A DNA stretch of 64,000 nucleotides. It comes from Sneathiella marina (GTDB taxonomy: Bacteria; Pseudomonadota; Alphaproteobacteria; Sneathiellales; Sneathiellaceae). Position 1 is the stretch's first letter. Each line of letters opens with the position of its first letter. Location of the stretch: contig NZ_CP098747.1 of NCBI RefSeq assembly GCF_023746535.1, forward strand, positions 2,378,501-2,442,500, given 5' to 3'. Of the stretch, positions 8,910-19,339 are shown in pieces. A program made the translations under genes and the position numbers. The notes under the pieces are model-generated. The model worked only from the letters and a program-made list of their open reading frames with translations, ran no database searches and was not told the origin of the DNA.

Positions 8910-11900
8910 TCATGGCTGTGCAGATGTTCCCGCCCGACGACTCATTCTTGCTCGGCGTGCGGCTGCTCGTTGCGCTCCCCGCTCCGCGGCAGTTATTTTA
9001 CCTTCTTCGTCACCCGTTCCGCCTACATGATCAGCTAATGTCTTTATTGTCGAATATCGGAACATATCGGTAATGGCTATTTCTTTGCCAAATTGTTCTT
9101 TCAAGCGCCGCTGCACCTGAATAACCAAAAGCGAATGCCCGCCAAGATCGAAGAAATTATCTGTAACGCCAACTTCTGACAAACCTAGTGCCTCACACCA
9201 GATTTTCGCGATCAGGTCTTCGGTATCATTTGTTTTCGTTTCCGCCGAAAGGGTCGACTGCGCCCGTGGTTGAGGAAGCGCTTTTCGGTCGATTTTCCCG
9301 TTCGGTGTTTGAGGTAATGCGTCCAATAAAACGACTTGGGACGGCGTCATAAATTCAGGAAGTACTTCTCTGACTCTCTTACGGATGTCAACCGGATCGC
9401 CTTTTTGGCCCGGCAGGATGGTCGCGAAGGCAACCAGCCGTTTATCACTTTCGCCGCTTTCGAATACCGTTACGGCAGCATCTTTTACTTCATCAAGCGA
9501 TCCTAACGCCGCTTCAATCTCTCCGAGTTCTATCCGGTGCCCGCGAATTTTAACCTGATTATCCAGACGGCCATGAAATTCAAGACGTCCATCGGGCATG
9601 TACCGGACGAGATCGCCCGTCCGATATACCCGCCCCTCCTCCATTTCAAGAAACCGTTCAGCGTTCAGTTCAGGCCGTTCCCAATATCCATCAGCGACAC
9701 CATCGCCACCGATCCAGAGTTCTCCTGCGACACCGCTGGGCAATGATTGACCATATTGATTGCGTACAGAATAAATCGTATTTGCGAGGGCATTTCCCAG
9801 AGGGATTGTGTCGCCAATCTTTTCCAGTTGAGCAACAGACGACCAAACCGCCGTTTCTGTCGTTCCATACATATTGAGGAGTGTCCCCTGAAGGCTTGCC
9901 TTCAAGTTACGAGCAAGATCAGGAGGAAATCCTTCCCCGCCGACCATCATTACGTCAAGCTTGCCTAGAGCGGTCCGCCCCGCCTCTTCCGCAACCAAAA
10001 AGGATGCCATCGAAGGTGTGCATTGAAAATGTGATATGTCATGCTCAACGATTTGCTCAGCGACAGAGGCCTGTCTCGCCACACCACCCTCAGCCAGCAT
10101 ATTGTTTTTCAGCTCGTTGATGTGAGTGAGGTGCTTTAAAACCAAGTCCGTATCAACACCAAAGTCAATCAGGCAACCAATCTCATCGACGCCCATTTTA
10201 GCAATATTTCGAACTAACTCCTGACAGCTTTCTGCAGTGCCAAATAACCCGCTTGTTTGGTAATATCTCTCGAAAGCATGATCGAGCAGCGCCTCCGTTT
10301 CCTCGTCGGTCAGCTCTTGTTTCTCAAACACTTCTTGAGGTGTAACACCCGTCGACTCAGCTTTTTGCTTGAAGGTGGGGGAACTCCAGGAAGCGCGCCG
10401 TAACAAGTCGACAGAACTTCTTAAATATTCCTTCATCGGATCGCGGACTATCTCTCGGACTTCATCTTCGTCCTCTCCGACAAAGGTATGCAGCATTAAG
10501 GTAACCTTGCCGTGACCCGGATGCCCCGCTTCTCGCCAGGCTACTCGATAGGCCCGAATTTTCTCGGCAACATCTTCAAACTTTTGCCCCAAAAGATGCG
10601 TCAGTACATAGCATCCCTTTGTCGCCGCTGCCGCAAAGGTTTCTGGGTTCCCGGCGGCAGTAAGCCAAAGCGGAATATCTCCATTTACCGGGCTTGGTAA
10701 AGTCGATGTCTCTACCATCTCTCCTTTATGATTGGGAAAGGGCAAGCTCTCGCCACGCCACAGGGCGCGCAATTTATCAATACCTTCCAGCATGATATCT
10801 TTACGGTCATCAAAATTATCCGGCTGTAAGACGAAATCATTGGGCTGCCAACCGCTGGCAATGGCAATTCCAGCACGACCATCTGAAATATTGTCTATCA
10901 GCGCCCAATCTTCGGCGACACGGATTGGATGATGCAGGGGCAATACGCAAGAGCCAGCCCGAATATGAACATTCTTCGTAATTCCGGCTACCGCTGCAGA
11001 ACTTACTGCAGGATTTGGATAAAGCCCCCCGAATGCATGAAAATGCCGTTCCGGCGTCCACACGGCTTCAAAACCGTTTTCATCGGCGAACTTGGCCCCC
11101 TGCAATAACAATCGATAGGCATCGGGTCCCGTCCCGGAAACTTCGGAAGCAAAATAAAACAGGCTGAATCCCGGCACCGGCGTTGTTTCCGCACCGTCTG
11201 TTTGCAAGACGATTGTAAATCCCCGTGCCAGCGTCCAAAATATCTCGAGAACTGAAATATCAAAGGATACGGACGTTATTGCCAATAATCGGACGTCATC
11301 ATCATGGGGAACGGCGAGATCTGTTCCGGCAAAGAAATTCACGATATTCCGATGCGTCAGCATAACGCCCTTAGGGATGCCGGTTGATCCTGAAGTATAC
11401 ATAAGATATGCAAGATCTGCAGACTCCCCGTCAGGTGCAGTGAATGCCCCGGCTTCTGCATCCGGGTAGATAATCTTCTGTGAATCCAAACGGAACTTCA
11501 ATTCCGTTGCTGGACTGGCAATAATAAGCGGCGCGGCGCTGTCCTCGAGCATAAAAGCGACACGTTCGGCAGGATATGAAGGATCGAGAGGAAGATAAGC
11601 TGCCCCTGTTTTCAAAATTGCCAACATCGAGATAATTAGATCCGCAGATCGCTCCAGACATAATCCAATAACAGTCCCTCTCCCGGCTCCTCGCTGGGCG
11701 AGCGCTGAGGCCAACGCGTCTGTCCGTTTATCCAATTCGGTATAGGTTAAAATTTCTCCATCTGCCTCCAAGGCATTTTTTGTCGGCGTCTTCTGCGTTT
11801 GGGATTTTATGACGTCATGGATGCGCACGTCTTGTGGATAAGATATTCCGGTCAGCGCCATGCCTGATTGATCTTCAGCAGAATCCACCAAAGGTAAGTC

Positions 11901-13421
11901 CTTTAGAAGGGTTCCTGACTCACGCACGAAAGTATCTAAAAATAGGGAAAAATCCCGTCCTATTAATTCAAGAACTTCTGGTGTGTAATATCCACGTTGA
12001 GCAATAAGGCGCGGCTGGGAGCCCTTGGCAATGACCAGTTGTCGGTCTTTTAGGAGTTCTTCGTCACTGCCTTCATTCGAAGTAACGATTATGGACTTTG
12101 CAGCAAGCGCCGATTGTCGTCTTGATGGCTCATGTATACGAGCAATCAAGTCAGCACTGCATGGCCCATTTACTTCGCCTTCACCTTTTACCTGAATAAA
12201 TTTATCGAGCGTCTCTTGAACGGTCCAATTATGATCAACGAGAAAGCTTATCAATTGACTATCTGCAACCAATGGATGGTAATCCCGGCTCGTATCCACC
12301 GCACAAGAAACTTTTTCAGTTCCTGTCAAAAGGGAAAACCACGCCAATAACCCCGCACCGATTTGATCAACTGTCAATGCTTCCGCAAGAGGGAACGAAA
12401 CACTATTTGCACCTTCTTGCTGGTCCCGATTTTCAGGAAATGGTGACAGGATCGGCTGGGCATCCAGCAAATGTTGCGACCAATAATCCTCTGCCAGTGC
12501 TACATTCTCCAACAAGTCGGTCTGTAACGCCTCGATAGGTGGCAAGACATTACCGATATCCAGTCCCAATACATCCGGAGAAATGTCATTACCTGCCAAA
12601 TTACGTAAACCGCTTATGATGACATCATGGTCGGCTGTGGCGATACGCAAATTTGTATCTTCCAGGGAAATAATTTGTCCAGGTACTCCTGACGCCGGGC
12701 TTTCCGTGATCTCAAGCTTGCCTGCTAAAGCCAGCGATACCCCTGTCCAGATTTTTGGAATTCCCAGTGGATTTGCATAAGCATCAAAATCCAATCCACG
12801 AACAAGTTGATCAAGCGCCTCGGCTGGTTTGGTAAAATCCAGCGTCCCAAGATTATCTGGGCGGCGTGCGCGATCATACCAGAAGCTTTCACCCGCCTGA
12901 TCGATAGGCTGAACCGTTCCATTTTTTAATTCCTGAACAAGCTCTGCGAAAGATGCCAGACCTGCTTCATAGCATTTAGCATTCAAGGTCATCGAGGTTT
13001 CGTTTGCTGCTAATTCAACAGTTCGAGACTTAAGGATCCGTCCTTCATCTGCTGTCTCTTTCAACTCATGCCAGCTGATAGAATGCGCGGTTTCCCCTTG
13101 TATAATCGCCCAGGAGGTTACATTAACACCCGTATATTTGGGGAGCGGACCGTCGAAGAAATTTATGGCAAAATATTTTGCTTGTGTTGGAAGGTGGTGT
13201 GGAAAAATATCAAAGTTGACGATGCTAAAAAGATAATCGAACTCCAAACCTTCTAGATTTTCGTCATCCGGCGTATCAAAAAGAGCTAAATTTTCGGCTT
13301 TCGCCCAAGCACGAACACGCGGTTCCTGGCTGAGAATACCAGTTATTGTACCTCCAGCACGCCGAAATTCCTCCGCGCATTGAACAAGAAGGGTTCCTTC
13401 ACCAATAAATAACCCGTTCAT
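8910..13421 (-). CDS. NRPS: formyltransferase-like, degenerate C, A domain split by luciferase-like monooxygenase, PCP
   Basis: A 1503-residue enzyme. Residues 1-290 resemble methionyl-tRNA/NRPS formyltransferase (FDGPLP, N87 and D125 present, but F89 stands where the catalytic His is expected). Residues about 300-520 look like a worn condensation domain without HHxxxDG. The A domain runs 535-745 (YTSGSTGIPKG at 675-685) and resumes at about 1115-1400 (NMYGTTE at 1183). Between them (750-1105) sits a bacterial-luciferase-like FMN monooxygenase of the MupA/Atu3671 type. My reading of the A-domain specificity positions is D-I-L-Q-M-G-M-V-W, close to the textbook glycine code. The PCP serine is S1430 (GGHSL), followed by an Ala/Arg-rich tail. 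The 291 bases upstream (13422-13712) are A/T-rich and presumably hold the promoter. The protein would load glycine, oxidise it and hand it to the downstream synthase (inference). Confidence 0.9.
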   Translation of the reverse strand: MNGLFIGEGTLLVQCAEEFRRAGGTITGILSQEPRVRAWAKAENLALFDTPDDENLEGLEFDYLFSIVNFDIFPHHLPTQAKYFAINFFDGPLPKYTGVNVTSWAIIQGETAHSISWHELKETADEGRILKSRTVELAANETSMTLNAKCYEAGLASFAELVQELKNGTVQPIDQAGESFWYDRARRPDNLGTLDFTKPAEALDQLVRGLDFDAYANPLGIPKIWTGVSLALAGKLEITESPASGVPGQIISLEDTNLRIATADHDVIISGLRNLAGNDISPDVLGLDIGNVLPPIEALQTDLLENVALAEDYWSQHLLDAQPILSPFPENRDQQEGANSVSFPLAEALTVDQIGAGLLAWFSLLTGTEKVSCAVDTSRDYHPLVADSQLISFLVDHNWTVQETLDKFIQVKGEGEVNGPCSADLIARIHEPSRRQSALAAKSIIVTSNEGSDEELLKDRQLVIAKGSQPRLIAQRGYYTPEVLELIGRDFSLFLDTFVRESGTLLKDLPLVDSAEDQSGMALTGISYPQDVRIHDVIKSQTQKTPTKNALEADGEILTYTELDKRTDALASALAQRGAGRGTVIGLCLERSADLIISMLAILKTGAAYLPLDPSYPAERVAFMLEDSAAPLIIASPATELKFRLDSQKIIYPDAEAGAFTAPDGESADLAYLMYTSGSTGIPKGVMLTHRNIVNFFAGTDLAVPHDDDVRLLAITSVSFDISVLEIFWTLARGFTIVLQTDGAETTPVPGFSLFYFASEVSGTGPDAYRLLLQGAKFADENGFEAVWTPERHFHAFGGLYPNPAVSSAAVAGITKNVHIRAGSCVLPLHHPIRVAEDWALIDNISDGRAGIAIASGWQPNDFVLQPDNFDDRKDIMLEGIDKLRALWRGESLPFPNHKGEMVETSTLPSPVNGDIPLWLTAAGNPETFAAAATKGCYVLTHLLGQKFEDVAEKIRAYRVAWREAGHPGHGKVTLMLHTFVGEDEDEVREIVRDPMKEYLRSSVDLLRRASWSSPTFKQKAESTGVTPQEVFEKQELTDEETEALLDHAFERYYQTSGLFGTAESCQELVRNIAKMGVDEIGCLIDFGVDTDLVLKHLTHINELKNNMLAEGGVARQASVAEQIVEHDISHFQCTPSMASFLVAEEAGRTALGKLDVMMVGGEGFPPDLARNLKASLQGTLLNMYGTTETAVWSSVAQLEKIGDTIPLGNALANTIYSVRNQYGQSLPSGVAGELWIGGDGVADGYWERPELNAERFLEMEEGRVYRTGDLVRYMPDGRLEFHGRLDNQVKIRGHRIELGEIEAALGSLDEVKDAAVTVFESGESDKRLVAFATILPGQKGDPVDIRKRVREVLPEFMTPSQVVLLDALPQTPNGKIDRKALPQPRAQSTLSAETKTNDTEDLIAKIWCEALGLSEVGVTDNFFDLGGHSLLVIQVQRRLKEQFGKEIAITDMFRYSTIKTLADHVGGTGDEEGKITAAERGAQRAAARRARMSRRAGTSAQP

Positions 13422-13712
13422 CGCAATAAATACCCTCTGCCTTAACCGCTAATTACCTAGACCACACTCCTAACGCGTAAACTATATGCTATCCCTTTAA
13501 TAACCCTTAACGGGACCAATTAATCATACTATTTTATTCAAATTATTGATTAACATCAAATTAGTCTCGATTATTTCAATCATTGCCATGAATAGGCATG
13601 TAAAAAAACTACTTAATCTGAAAAAAAACGGCAAGCTTTCAATAGGCTGATGCAAAATCAGACAAATAATCTATTTCCGTACTTCAATAATTGCTCCCCG
13701 ACCACATCAATC

Positions 13713-15593
13713 CTAATATCCTTGCATCTCTTCCACCGTAAACGGCTTTTCAGGAGATTTTCCAAGAATGGATTTCATGATATGATTCATGGTACTGGGA
13801 TCGTTATCGAAACCTCCATGACTGGTACTGTTTGTTGTCTTTGTTTTTCCCTCTTCGGAGTAATAGAACGACAACCCTTTGGCTTTCAATCGTATGGAAT
13901 ATGCTTTCATGCCCAGTATTCTCTTTTCCGGGACACGCTCCAATGCTCTGGAAACCAAATACAAAAGCGATTTGCGATAAGCATAAACAACGTTGTCATC
14001 TAACTCGAGGTCTTCATCCAGATTATAAATATTCAGTTTGGGAAGTCGTGTTAACATCGCATTTGCGTTCCCCAACCGTGGCTTATATTTCTCGTTATAA
14101 AAATCTACAGTGCAGGCGGGCGCCATCAGAGAACAGCTTTTAACAATATCGGGTTGCTCAAGACGATCCAGCGCCGATAGAAAATGCCCCAGCAGGACAG
14201 CGCCAGTACTATGTCCTGCTAGGTGAATTTGTACTCCCGTATCCTTTAAAGCCGTGGCAAAGCTGCTGATTGTGTGGATACCATCGCCATTTTCAAATGG
14301 TAATCGCGCATCTCGTTTCATTTCATCCCATACTGGCGTTACGGGAGATCTAACCAAATCCTCAATGAGATTATCGGTCACGTCGGTAATCTGGTCCGAA
14401 ATCCAGTCGACAAATCCTTTGGATTTATCATCGCTTGCACCAAAGGCCCGTTTAACGGCGTCTGTAACCTCCTTCACAAGGCCGGTATCATACATGATAT
14501 GAAACGGATAAATGCCGTTGCGCTTAAATCCTTCTTTCAGCCCCGCAACGCGGTTTGCCGACGCCTTTGGATCATTCAGGCCGCCATGAGCATAAATCAA
14601 TAAATGCTTATAGCCGCCATCTTCATCTTTTACACGTTTCGCCAAAAATTCAGCCGTTTCCTCGACATATTTCGCATTACTCCAATAAGTGCCTGTTTCT
14701 TCATATTTACCGTTATCAAAATGAACGAAATGGCCCAATATATCGTTCCGTCGCGGCGCAAGTTTTTGAGCTTCTGCTTCACTTACGAAAGCGGATTTCG
14801 CCCGGCGGCCGAAAATTTGGGGCGTTGGCAATGCCCTTCGAAACACCCAGCCATCGCTGATATTTTCTATCCAGTCGAGATATGGCCATACTGCAAATCC
14901 AGAAGACCCCCAACTCTTCCCCCATGAATTTTGGACTATGAACCCAGTGGCATTGTAACCAACAATTGCAAATGCATGCCCCCCCCGGACTTCCCCGCTC
15001 ATTTCTATTTCCGCAAGTTTGCTGCGACTGCCCTTTAGACCGATCCAACCATCATGAACCCGGGCAGATACGAATATTGCCCCAGCTTCATTTATTGCAG
15101 CATGATAGTCCGCGATTTCCGGGCGAATCCGGTAATAGGCTCCCAAAGTATTATGTCTTGCCGCCTTCCCGCGTTTAACTGTCAAATCGTCAGGTTTGTG
15201 AACTATATAAGGCCAGTCCGCTTCCGAGCAGACCCCCATATTCTTCCAGCCGCGTATGGCACCGCGACAGCTTGATCCCTCATAATCTTCACCTGGCCAT
15301 TTATCGTGCCGCTTTGCCATTTCATACAGCATGCGCCGACTGCTTTTAAAACTCTCCTGCCCATCTTGCGCATATAAAATGTCTATGACGGCGGCAAGCC
15401 CATGCCCCGTACAAGACCCCTCTGTTTTCTGATCGACAACATTGCCAAAATGTCGATTGTCAACTTCAGCCGCAAGTTGGACCAATGCAGGCTCATATAT
15501 TCGGTCCCTTATATCCGGCATATCCCGACGCACATTCAAGACGCGCTCTTTACCCGCTACGGTGACAATATTGGTGATTTTCAACTTGGCCAT
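13713..15593 (-). CDS. papain-like (C1) peptidase fused to an alpha/beta-hydrolase-like domain
   Basis: A 626-residue two-domain protein. Start chosen at ATG 15593 because GGAGG lies 8 bases upstream; an ATG at 15608 has no such site. The N-terminal half is a papain-fold protease: Q55 and C61 (DQKTEGSC), H206 (GGHAFAIVGY) and N222 (NSWG) give the full Gln-Cys-His-Asn set. The C-terminal half (about 325-600) has LIYAHGGLND near 333-341 and a nucleophile elbow GHSTG with S462, as in serine hydrolases and lipases. There is no signal peptide or membrane segment, so it is cytosolic or uses a non-classical route. It is a single gene with its own upstream inverted repeat. The role is unknown; an effector, a defence protein or a peptide-processing enzyme are all possible. 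Confidence 0.75.
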   Translation of the reverse strand: MAKLKITNIVTVAGKERVLNVRRDMPDIRDRIYEPALVQLAAEVDNRHFGNVVDQKTEGSCTGHGLAAVIDILYAQDGQESFKSSRRMLYEMAKRHDKWPGEDYEGSSCRGAIRGWKNMGVCSEADWPYIVHKPDDLTVKRGKAARHNTLGAYYRIRPEIADYHAAINEAGAIFVSARVHDGWIGLKGSRSKLAEIEMSGEVRGGHAFAIVGYNATGFIVQNSWGKSWGSSGFAVWPYLDWIENISDGWVFRRALPTPQIFGRRAKSAFVSEAEAQKLAPRRNDILGHFVHFDNGKYEETGTYWSNAKYVEETAEFLAKRVKDEDGGYKHLLIYAHGGLNDPKASANRVAGLKEGFKRNGIYPFHIMYDTGLVKEVTDAVKRAFGASDDKSKGFVDWISDQITDVTDNLIEDLVRSPVTPVWDEMKRDARLPFENGDGIHTISSFATALKDTGVQIHLAGHSTGAVLLGHFLSALDRLEQPDIVKSCSLMAPACTVDFYNEKYKPRLGNANAMLTRLPKLNIYNLDEDLELDDNVVYAYRKSLLYLVSRALERVPEKRILGMKAYSIRLKAKGLSFYYSEEGKTKTTNSTSHGGFDNDPSTMNHIMKSILGKSPEKPFTVEEMQGY

Positions 15594-15604
15594 GAGCATA
15601 TCCT

Positions 15605-15631
15605 CCATGATATATTATCTTTATATCATGG
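15605..15631 (-). repeat. perfect 10-bp inverted repeat touching the ribosome site of the papain-like gene
   Basis: On the minus strand CCATGATATA and TATATCATGG are exact reverse complements separated by 7 bases. The right arm runs into the GGAGG ribosome site of the gene starting at 15593. As DNA it could be an operator. As RNA it would form a hairpin abutting the ribosome site and could lower translation. No protein binding can be assigned. Confidence 0.6.
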
Positions 15632-15742
15632 ACCGGCGCGCCGTGAAGAATAAAACACCAATACGAGTATTTTGAGCTGGATAAAATGTAATTCAGTATG
15701 AATACCGAAAATTCGCCAATCAGCGGTAAAGCAGGTAAAATA

Positions 15743-18247
15743 TTACTGGTCTCTCGACATCACTTCCTTGACCTTATTGGCAATTTCCTTCAGCGAGAAC
15801 GGCTTCGGCAGAAAATCTATCTTACTGACATCATAGTCAAGATCTTTGCGGAACGCGTCTTCCGCATATCCGGAAACAAAGATGACTTTCATATCTGGCT
15901 CCTTCGCCAGAACATTTTTGACGAGTGTCGGACCATCCATGTTTGGCATAACGACATCCGTTATCAACAAATCAATCTCACCATCATGCTCGGCAGCAAC
16001 TTCCAGTGCAGTTTCACCGCAATCCGCCTGCAGGACATCATACCCTTTGTTCTGAAGCGCACGTGCCGCAAACAAACGAACAGGGTCTTCATCCTCCACC
16101 AGCAGAATAGTTCCAGTGCCGGTAAGGTCGCGATGAACTTGCAGTGGCTGCGTGTCTTCCCCGCTAAGTGCTTCTGATGTATCTACATAACGCGGTAGGA
16201 ACAAAAGAAAGGTTGTCCCTGGTTTTTCCTTATTATTCTCGGCAAATATGAAACCGCCTGTTTGCTTGATAATACCGTAAACGGTACTCAGCCCCAGCCC
16301 GGTTCCCTCACCAACTTTTTTTGTCGTAAAGAAGGGCTCGAATATTTTTTCGATCACATCGTCGGGGATTCCGGTCCCTGTGTCCGCGACCTTGACAAGA
16401 ATATAGTCTCCAGGTGGTATGAGTTCATGATGCTCTTTACCCCGCTCTGTGATCGTCAGGTTTTCCGTCTCGAAAGTTAAATTCCCGTCACCAGACATGG
16501 CATCCCGGCCATTGACGGCCAGATTGATAATAACCTGTTCAAACTGACCCCGGTCAACTTTCACCAGCCATAGATCTCGCGCATGAGTGATTTTGAGCTG
16601 AATAGTCTCACCAATCAAGCGCCGCAGTAAATTGGAAAGCTCTGCCAATACATCGGTTAAGTCCGTCACTTCCGGCCGCAGGGTTTGCTGCCGAGAGAAA
16701 GCCAGGAGCTGTCGAACCAACCCGGCGGCTCGGTTAGCATTTTGCTTGATTTGATTAATGTCGGAATAGGAAGGGTCGCCTACTTGATGCTTCAACATTA
16801 ACAAATCACAGAACCCGATCATTGCCGTCAACAAATTATTAAAGTCATGGGCGATACCACCCGCCAACTGTCCAACAGCCTGCATTTTTTGGCTTTGCGC
16901 AAACTGAACTTCAAGATTTCTCTGAATTGAGGTGTCAACGACATGGACAAGAAACCGCCCCGCATTTTCCTCGCTGCTGGCAATGGCACTTATATACAGG
17001 TTTGCAGCCCGTTCCGCCCCCCCTTTGAGTTTTACCTCAATCGGCGTCGAGGCACTGGAACTCACGGAAGCTGCATCTAGCTTATGCTGCAGATGTGGCT
17101 GGTCCTCAAATTGCACAAGCTCAGTTACATGGCTACCGACCGCACTGTTCAGGACGGTCTCCGTCAACACTCGAAACGCCGGATTTCCTTCGATGACAAC
17201 TCCCTCAATATCCAGCAATACAATACCAATGGGCGCAGCCTCAAAGAAGCGCCGGAAATGAAGCTCCGCACTGGCGACCCGTTCACGCCATTCCTGCTCC
17301 TGCAACAATTCTCGGACAACTGATCTTGACCCAAGAATATTTCCGGCATCATCGCGTACAATCGTCTGTGTTATGTGAACCGGCAGTATTGTGCTATCTC
17401 GCCGCAGCAGATCTACTTCTCCCTCAAAAAGTTGGCCGGCCTCGGTCAAATCCTCCATAAAAGTCAACTGGCCATCACTATTCTGAACAATGAGATCGGA
17501 AAAATTCATGACGTCATTTGCCAGTTCGTCCTGATGATACCCAAGCCATTCCGCAAAAATCCGATTGACGAATAATATTTTACCCTCAGCATCGAGTGAA
17601 TAGAATCCAACCGGCGCATTATTGAAATATTCGGAGAGTTTTTCCCTTTCAATGCGTTCGTCTTCTTCTTGACGATGCTGGCGCGTAGTTTCAGTCACAT
17701 ACCAGATTATATTTTCCGGTATTGCCTCAATGGAGTGGGCCAAGATCGAAAGCCATCGACCGCCTTTCATTTGAATATCGGTTCGCAATCCGGACGACCT
17801 ATCATACACTGCTGCTTTAAGAATTTGGCCAATCTGTCGAATGGCTTCCGGATCATCCGACAAAACATCATTCAATGTTTTCCGCGATCCGCGAGCAGGC
17901 AAACCGAGAAGTTTCAGATAAGCGCGGTTCGATGCGACGAACAATCCATCTTTTGTTGTGATGAGCCGACCTTCTGGACTGGTAGAAATTACTTCAAGAA
18001 GCAGTTCCAGATTTCCGCTTGCCGCCCGTCGCAATCCGTGAAAAATCAAATACCAAAGACCCAACCCCATCGCGACAACTACCATGGCGCTCAGAATTAT
18101 AATATTGAGTGGTCCAAGCTCTTGCCCCAATAAAGCAGAGACGACGATCAGAGCAGCAACCAGAAAAAACGCCGCAGCCAGTTGCCGAGCGTCTAAGCCA
18201 ACTGAAAATCGACGGTTTCTTGGTTGCCTGGTTTTTCTGTCCACCAT
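15743..18247 (-). CDS. cckA: hybrid histidine kinase CckA (cell-cycle kinase)
   Basis: An 834-residue membrane kinase. Two helices lie near residues 22-40 and 47-69. Three PAS-like segments follow (about 80-190, 203-315, 328-440). The dimerisation domain has the phospho-acceptor H467 in GGIAHDFNN, the ATPase domain has DTGTGIP and GTGLGLST, and the C-terminal receiver has phospho-acceptor D764 and the late Lys in LPKPF. The stretch from QKMQAVGQ through [16 protein letters not shown] is the CckA signature. CckA drives phosphorylation of the master regulator CtrA through ChpT; neither is in the window. It follows flhB with a 9-base gap and is the last gene of the leftward flagellar run. In alphaproteobacteria CtrA often controls flagellar genes. 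Confidence 0.9.
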   Translation of the reverse strand: MVDRKTRQPRNRRFSVGLDARQLAAAFFLVAALIVVSALLGQELGPLNIIILSAMVVVAMGLGLWYLIFHGLRRAASGNLELLLEVISTSPEGRLITTKDGLFVASNRAYLKLLGLPARGSRKTLNDVLSDDPEAIRQIGQILKAAVYDRSSGLRTDIQMKGGRWLSILAHSIEAIPENIIWYVTETTRQHRQEEDERIEREKLSEYFNNAPVGFYSLDAEGKILFVNRIFAEWLGYHQDELANDVMNFSDLIVQNSDGQLTFMEDLTEAGQLFEGEVDLLRRDSTILPVHITQTIVRDDAGNILGSRSVVRELLQEQEWRERVASAELHFRRFFEAAPIGIVLLDIEGVVIEGNPAFRVLTETVLNSAVGSHVTELVQFEDQPHLQHKLDAASVSSSASTPIEVKLKGGAERAANLYISAIASSEENAGRFLVHVVDTSIQRNLEVQFAQSQKMQAVGQLAGGIAHDFNNLLTAMIGFCDLLMLKHQVGDPSYSDINQIKQNANRAAGLVRQLLAFSRQQTLRPEVTDLTDVLAELSNLLRRLIGETIQLKITHARDLWLVKVDRGQFEQVIINLAVNGRDAMSGDGNLTFETENLTITERGKEHHELIPPGDYILVKVADTGTGIPDDVIEKIFEPFFTTKKVGEGTGLGLSTVYGIIKQTGGFIFAENNKEKPGTTFLLFLPRYVDTSEALSGEDTQPLQVHRDLTGTGTILLVEDEDPVRLFAARALQNKGYDVLQADCGETALEVAAEHDGEIDLLITDVVMPNMDGPTLVKNVLAKEPDMKVIFVSGYAEDAFRKDLDYDVSKIDFLPKPFSLKEIANKVKEVMSRDQ

Positions 18248-18256
18248 TCCACAGAC

Positions 18257-19333
18257 CTATTTCGTGTATTTTTGTTTGTTGAGACGCATTACATATCCAA
18301 TAATTTCGGCGACGGCCTTAAAATGCTCATAAGGTATTTCTTCATCAAGATCGCAGGCTTTGTGCAAAGCTCGGGCTAACGGCGGGTTCTCGACAATAGG
18401 TATTTCGTTCTCATTTGCGATATCACGAATTCTGAAGGCAATATTATCCAAGCCCTTAGCCACCACGATAGGGGCTCTTTCATCATCGGGGCTATATTTA
18501 AGCGCTACCGCAAAATGAGTTGGGTTGGTGATAACGACATCAGCTGTCGGAACGGCTTGCATCATTCGCTGACGGGATCGTTCCATGCGAATGGCCCGCA
18601 ACCTCGACTTAATCATCGGATCGCCTTCCGTCTGCTTATGCTCGTCCTTTATCTCCTGTTTGGTCATCCGCAGTTCTTTATGATGATTGAACCTCTGATA
18701 CATAAAATCCAAGCCCGCAACCACACTCATTACGGCGACAACGCCCGCCAGCAACAGGAGGGATTGGTCCTGTATCAGTTCCAGAACTTGCGGTATATCA
18801 TATGACACGATAACCGGCAGTTCTTCCATTCTTGGTGAAACGAAAAGGAAGGCAATGCCACCAACCAAAGAGATTTTCAAAATTCCTTTCAGAAACTCCA
18901 TCACAGACTTCAGCGAAAACAAACGCTTCATGCCTTTTAACAGGGAAAGTTTTTCAAGCTTAGGTTTAATCCGCTCGGCGGAAAAAACCGGTTTATGTTG
19001 GACGACATTTCCCAAAAATCCGGCCAGCATCAACACACCGATGGCCGGGGCAACCACCACCACAACCGCCCAGCCAAGATCCCCGAAAAGGGTTCCCAGA
19101 TGGTATCTGTCCATTGGGATGGCGTGAGGTTGCTCGACAAATTTCAGCAAATCAAATGTTAGTGAGTTGCCCAGCCCGGCAATGAAGATCATGACAACAA
19201 TTGTTATCCCGATGGTCATAAACCAATGGCCAACCTCCTGAGATTTTGGCACCTGCCCTTTCTTAAAGGCATCCTCCAGTTTCTTGGCGGTCGGCTCCTC
19301 AGTTTTTTGGGCATCATCCTTGTCGTCTGCCAT
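18257..19333 (-). CDS. flhB: flagellar export switch protein FlhB
   Basis: A 358-residue inner-membrane component of the flagellar type III export gate. A charged cytoplasmic N-terminus (EEPTAKKLEDAFKKGQVPKSQEV) leads into four hydrophobic helices between about residues 35 and 215. The C-terminal cytoplasmic domain carries the self-cleavage site NPTH (270-273), which sets the switch from rod/hook to filament substrates. The gene follows fliR with a 6-base gap. A second protein matching only the FlhB C-terminal domain is encoded at 22704-23036. NPTH and the flagellar neighbours rule out a virulence-type homologue. Confidence 0.95.
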   Translation of the reverse strand: MADDKDDAQKTEEPTAKKLEDAFKKGQVPKSQEVGHWFMTIGITIVVMIFIAGLGNSLTFDLLKFVEQPHAIPMDRYHLGTLFGDLGWAVVVVVAPAIGVLMLAGFLGNVVQHKPVFSAERIKPKLEKLSLLKGMKRLFSLKSVMEFLKGILKISLVGGIAFLFVSPRMEELPVIVSYDIPQVLELIQDQSLLLLAGVVAVMSVVAGLDFMYQRFNHHKELRMTKQEIKDEHKQTEGDPMIKSRLRAIRMERSRQRMMQAVPTADVVITNPTHFAVALKYSPDDERAPIVVAKGLDNIAFRIRDIANENEIPIVENPPLARALHKACDLDEEIPYEHFKAVAEIIGYVMRLNKQKYTK

Positions 19334-19339
19334 GTTTCC

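Noticed and set aside
15698-16177. 159-codon rightward frame opposite the CckA receiver domain
   Set aside because: It mirrors the receiver and ATPase coding sequence of cckA and has no recognisable domain.
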